Assembly: GCA_030672945.1 (NCBI GenBank)
Contig: DAOVFL010000035.1
Coordinates: forward strand, 1-8,085
Length of the DNA stretch: 8,085 nt
Direction: 5' to 3'
Source of the DNA: Candidatus Bathyarchaeota archaeon
GTDB taxonomy: Archaea > Thermoproteota > Bathyarchaeia > Bathyarchaeales > Bathycorpusculaceae
Shown here: positions 6,506 to 8,085 of the stretch, in pieces
How positions within the stretch are numbered: position 1 is the first letter of the stretch
Layout: each line of letters opens with the position of its first letter
Notes under the pieces: model-generated
What the model was told of the DNA's origin: nothing
Database searches by the model: none
The model's input: only the letters and a program-made list of their open reading frames with translations
Made by a program: the position numbers and the translations under genes

Positions 6506-6557
6506 ATGTGCTGATGGTTAACAGTATCCTAAATGTGCTTAAGAGTTAACAGAACCC
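6506..6557 (-). repeat. Right arm of 52-bp imperfect inverted repeat
   Basis: The minus strand from 6557 reads GGGTTCTGTTAACTCTTA, then a divergent 17-base middle, then GTTAACCATCAGCACAT. It matches the left arm at 6117-6168 in the same spacing. A run of five G on this strand marks its outer edge (6559-6555). Confidence 0.6.
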
Positions 6558-6777
6558 CCTTTTGCATATTCCAATATTACCATCATATTAGAAAAAAATT
6601 TTAGCAAAAGCTTATGGTGACGAGGATATGAAGAGCGTTTCGGAAATTTTCTTGTCTGACTGCTAGGAAAAACGCATGAAATCGATCGGTAACCGTCAGA
6701 AATCTCGGAGGGCTTCTATTTCACTTCTTGGTCAGTTTTGATTATGAATTTCTTCTAACTTCTTATTCCTTATGTCA
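6558..6777. other. Intergenic stretch with no supported gene
   Basis: Between the right inverted repeat and the KaiC-like promoter I find no frame with both a believable start and length. Short coding-like runs exist on the plus strand (for example AYGDEDMKSVSEIFLSDC ending at TAG 6664-6666), but they lack starts and are broken by stops. They may be traces of a lost gene or chance. Confidence 0.4.
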
Positions 6778-6798
6778 AAAGTCTTCATTAAAGACTTT
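6778..6798. promoter_or_regulatory. Palindromic operator candidate over the KaiC-like promoter
   Basis: The arms AAAGTCTT (6778-6785) and AAGACTTT (6791-6798) are perfect reverse complements around a 5-nt spacer. The right arm covers the BRE position and the first three bases of the TATA box at 6796-6803. A dimeric regulator bound here would block TBP/TFB, so repression is the likely effect (inference). Confidence 0.45.
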
Positions 6799-6803
6799 AA
6801 ATA
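6796..6803 (+). promoter_or_regulatory. TATA box of the KaiC-like gene
   Basis: TTTAAATA matches the archaeal TATA consensus. Transcription should start about 25 nt downstream, near 6822-6828, after the ATG at 6813. That rules out 6813 as the main start and favours ATG 6834 or, with its GAGGG site, ATG 6849. Confidence 0.55.
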
Positions 6804-6848
6804 CTATTCAACATGATCCTACCGAACAGAGCGATGAGGGATAAAGTC

Positions 6849-8085
6849 ATGTCTGCCCGTGCCTCTTCTGGAATTAAAGGATTGGACGTAGTAATCGAAG
6901 ACGGTTTCCCTAGGAACAGTTTGATTCTTTTAGCCGGAAATCCTGGCACAGGGAAAACTATTTTTTCAGCGCAATTTTTAATTGAGGGTGCCAAATCTGG
7001 TGAACGTGGTGTCTACGTTTCTTTTGCTGAGGACAAGAACCAATATATAAAGAATGTTTCAAGGCATCTAAATTACGATCTTAAGAAGCTGATAGAGAAG
7101 GATAAGATCAAGATTTTGGACTTCTCAACCTTAAGACCTGTAGGCTTGTCTGCTTGTTTGGACAAGATTTTGAAAGAGGTGGAATCTCTGGGAGCGAAGA
7201 GGCTTGTTATCGATCCCTTCTCTGCTATGGTTTATGGCTTCAAAGAACCTATCGATTCTAGAGTGGTTATGCACACTGTTCTTGGCAAGATCGTGCGGAA
7301 GATGGATTGTACCACCCTCGTTACCGTAGAGGTGCCTTTAGGTGAAGACCATGTTGGCCTGGGGATGGAGGAGTTTGTAGCAGACGGGGTGATCCTTCTA
7401 AGGTCTAACAAACTTAATGGTCGTCTTTTGAGGGAGCTTGAAATTGTGAAGCTGAGAGGCACCGAGCTGATGGAGAAGCAGATGCTCTATACTCTTCATG
7501 GAGGTTTCAAAGTTGTCAACCCCTTCAAACCAAAACCAATAGATAAACCTCGCAGATTCCAGCCTATACCAGATTCAAAAGAGCGTTTTTCAACAGGCTC
7601 AAAAGAATTAGATGAGATGTTAGATGGTGGATATCCTAAGGGTGCAGGAGTACTTCTCGATGTGGCTGAGCGTGTCTCAACTTTGGGATGCACTCTGATT
7701 GTCATGCCTATAGGTTTGAATTTTTGTGTTCAAGGCAGAAGTGTCATGGTTGTTCCCACCTTTGGCGTTGACGATGAGCTAATAAAAAACTTGACTTTGA
7801 GTTACGGTTTAACCGAGGATGAAATTAACCGTCTATTAAAGGTGTGTGACGCTCCAACTCCTTTGAGAAACCAGTCGAAGCCTTATACAGTCACCTTTGA
7901 GGGTGAAAATCTTCAAAAAGATTATGAAAAATGGATGAAGGTCTACAATGAACTTCAATATGAAACCAAACAGCCAATCCTAAGCATAACGGGACTGGAC
8001 AAAATAGTTGGTCTTTACGGCATTGACACTGCTGGAAAAATGTTTAGCATCGATGCCACAAGAATACGCCAAGACAATACTATAG
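6849..8085 (+). CDS. KaiC/RAD55-like ATPase, incomplete at right edge
   Basis: 412 codons are visible and no stop is reached. Domain 1 (about residues 1-225) is a RecA/KaiC ATPase: SSGIKGLDVVIEDGFPRNS, Walker A GNPGTGKT (30-37), VYVSFAED (55-62), Walker B-like RLVIDPFSA (118-126) and the closing EIVKLRGTELMEK (198-210). Domain 2 (about 245 on) begins like another KaiC repeat (RFSTGSKELDEMLDGGYPKG, 246-265), but DVAERVSTLG stands where the P-loop should be, so it probably does not bind ATP in the usual way. Such cytoplasmic ATPases act in signalling or regulation; the target is unknown. ATG 6849 has a GAGGG site 8 nt upstream and fits the promoter; in-frame ATGs at 6834 and 6813 are alternatives. 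A palindrome over the TATA box suggests repression. It runs away from the zinc-ribbon/POR side. Confidence 0.85.
   Translation, partial: MSARASSGIKGLDVVIEDGFPRNSLILLAGNPGTGKTIFSAQFLIEGAKSGERGVYVSFAEDKNQYIKNVSRHLNYDLKKLIEKDKIKILDFSTLRPVGLSACLDKILKEVESLGAKRLVIDPFSAMVYGFKEPIDSRVVMHTVLGKIVRKMDCTTLVTVEVPLGEDHVGLGMEEFVADGVILLRSNKLNGRLLRELEIVKLRGTELMEKQMLYTLHGGFKVVNPFKPKPIDKPRRFQPIPDSKERFSTGSKELDEMLDGGYPKGAGVLLDVAERVSTLGCTLIVMPIGLNFCVQGRSVMVVPTFGVDDELIKNLTLSYGLTEDEINRLLKVCDAPTPLRNQSKPYTVTFEGENLQKDYEKWMKVYNELQYETKQPILSITGLDKIVGLYGIDTAGKMFSIDATRIRQDNTI

Larger units (their letters stand above)
6117..6557. mobile_element. Possible non-autonomous element bounded by inverted repeats
   Basis: Two 52-bp imperfect inverted repeats bound 441 bp that hold a zinc-ribbon gene and its promoter but no transposase. 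Both outer ends begin GGGTTCTGT, which resembles the GGTTCTGT start of IS6-family ends as I recall it (inference). No target-site duplication is visible: the flanks TGTGTGAG and CCCTTTTG do not match. The unit could be an old MITE-like element carrying a passenger gene, or a pair of other repeated sites around a host gene. Confidence 0.35.

Noticed and set aside
6177..6521. Plus-strand 114-codon open frame
   Set aside because: It is antisense to the zinc-ribbon gene, has no ribosome site, its product resembles no family, and its hydrophobic look is explained by the reverse of lysine-rich and A/T-rich sequence.
6110..6564. Target-site duplication around the inverted repeats
   Set aside because: The 8-bp flanks on the two sides do not match, nor do shorter ones at the likely ends.
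6604..6666. Short plus-strand coding-like run ending SEIFLSDC
   Set aside because: Only about 20 codons with no start before ATG 6628, and bounded by stops; too short to call as a gene or remnant.
6797..7705. Three minus-strand frames within the KaiC-like gene
   Set aside because: They lie opposite a coding frame with Walker A and other KaiC motifs and show no starts with ribosome sites or recognisable domains.

Overview
The window most likely comes from an archaeon, probably an uncultured, anaerobic Thermoproteota/TACK-type lineage (inference; Bathyarchaeia-like gene content is my guess). The reasons are a four-subunit archaeal-type pyruvate:ferredoxin oxidoreductase, a KaiC/RAD55-like ATPase, TATA-like A/T boxes at archaeal distances from genes, GGAGGTGA-type ribosome binding sites, several GTG/TTG starts and a fairly AT-rich sequence. 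No rRNA, tRNA or CRISPR array was seen.

Layout. 1-174 (+) is the last 57 codons of a P-type cation ATPase. It converges on a 61-residue single-span membrane protein (187-372, -). 655-1365 (+) encodes a membrane protein that looks like an ECF-transporter substrate-binding (S) subunit, with no ATPase or T subunit beside it. 1366-1646 holds a palindrome, a long inverted repeat that probably ends transcription on both strands, and, on the minus strand, a coding-like stretch without a start codon whose frame is broken by one base.

The centre (1647-5953, -) is a tight operon, porG - porD::GltD-like - porA - porB, with 4-nt or 1-nt junctions. It makes a pyruvate:ferredoxin oxidoreductase. Its delta subunit is unusual: a complete FAD/NAD(P)H oxidoreductase of the glutamate-synthase small-subunit type sits between the PorD N-terminal arm and the PorD two-cluster ferredoxin. 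This suggests electrons pass between pyruvate oxidation and NAD(P)H inside one complex (inference).

Upstream of porG, a 47-residue zinc-ribbon gene (6222-6365, -) with its own TATA-like box lies between two 52-bp imperfect inverted repeats (6117-6168 and 6506-6557, 39 of 52 positions matching). These repeats may be the ends of a small non-autonomous mobile element. From 6849 to the right edge (+) runs an incomplete KaiC-like ATPase with one intact P-loop domain and a second domain whose P-loop is lost. Its promoter carries an 8-bp-arm palindrome overlapping the TATA box.

The strongest candidates for something undescribed are the PorD::GltD insertion subunit and the inverted-repeat-bounded zinc-ribbon unit.
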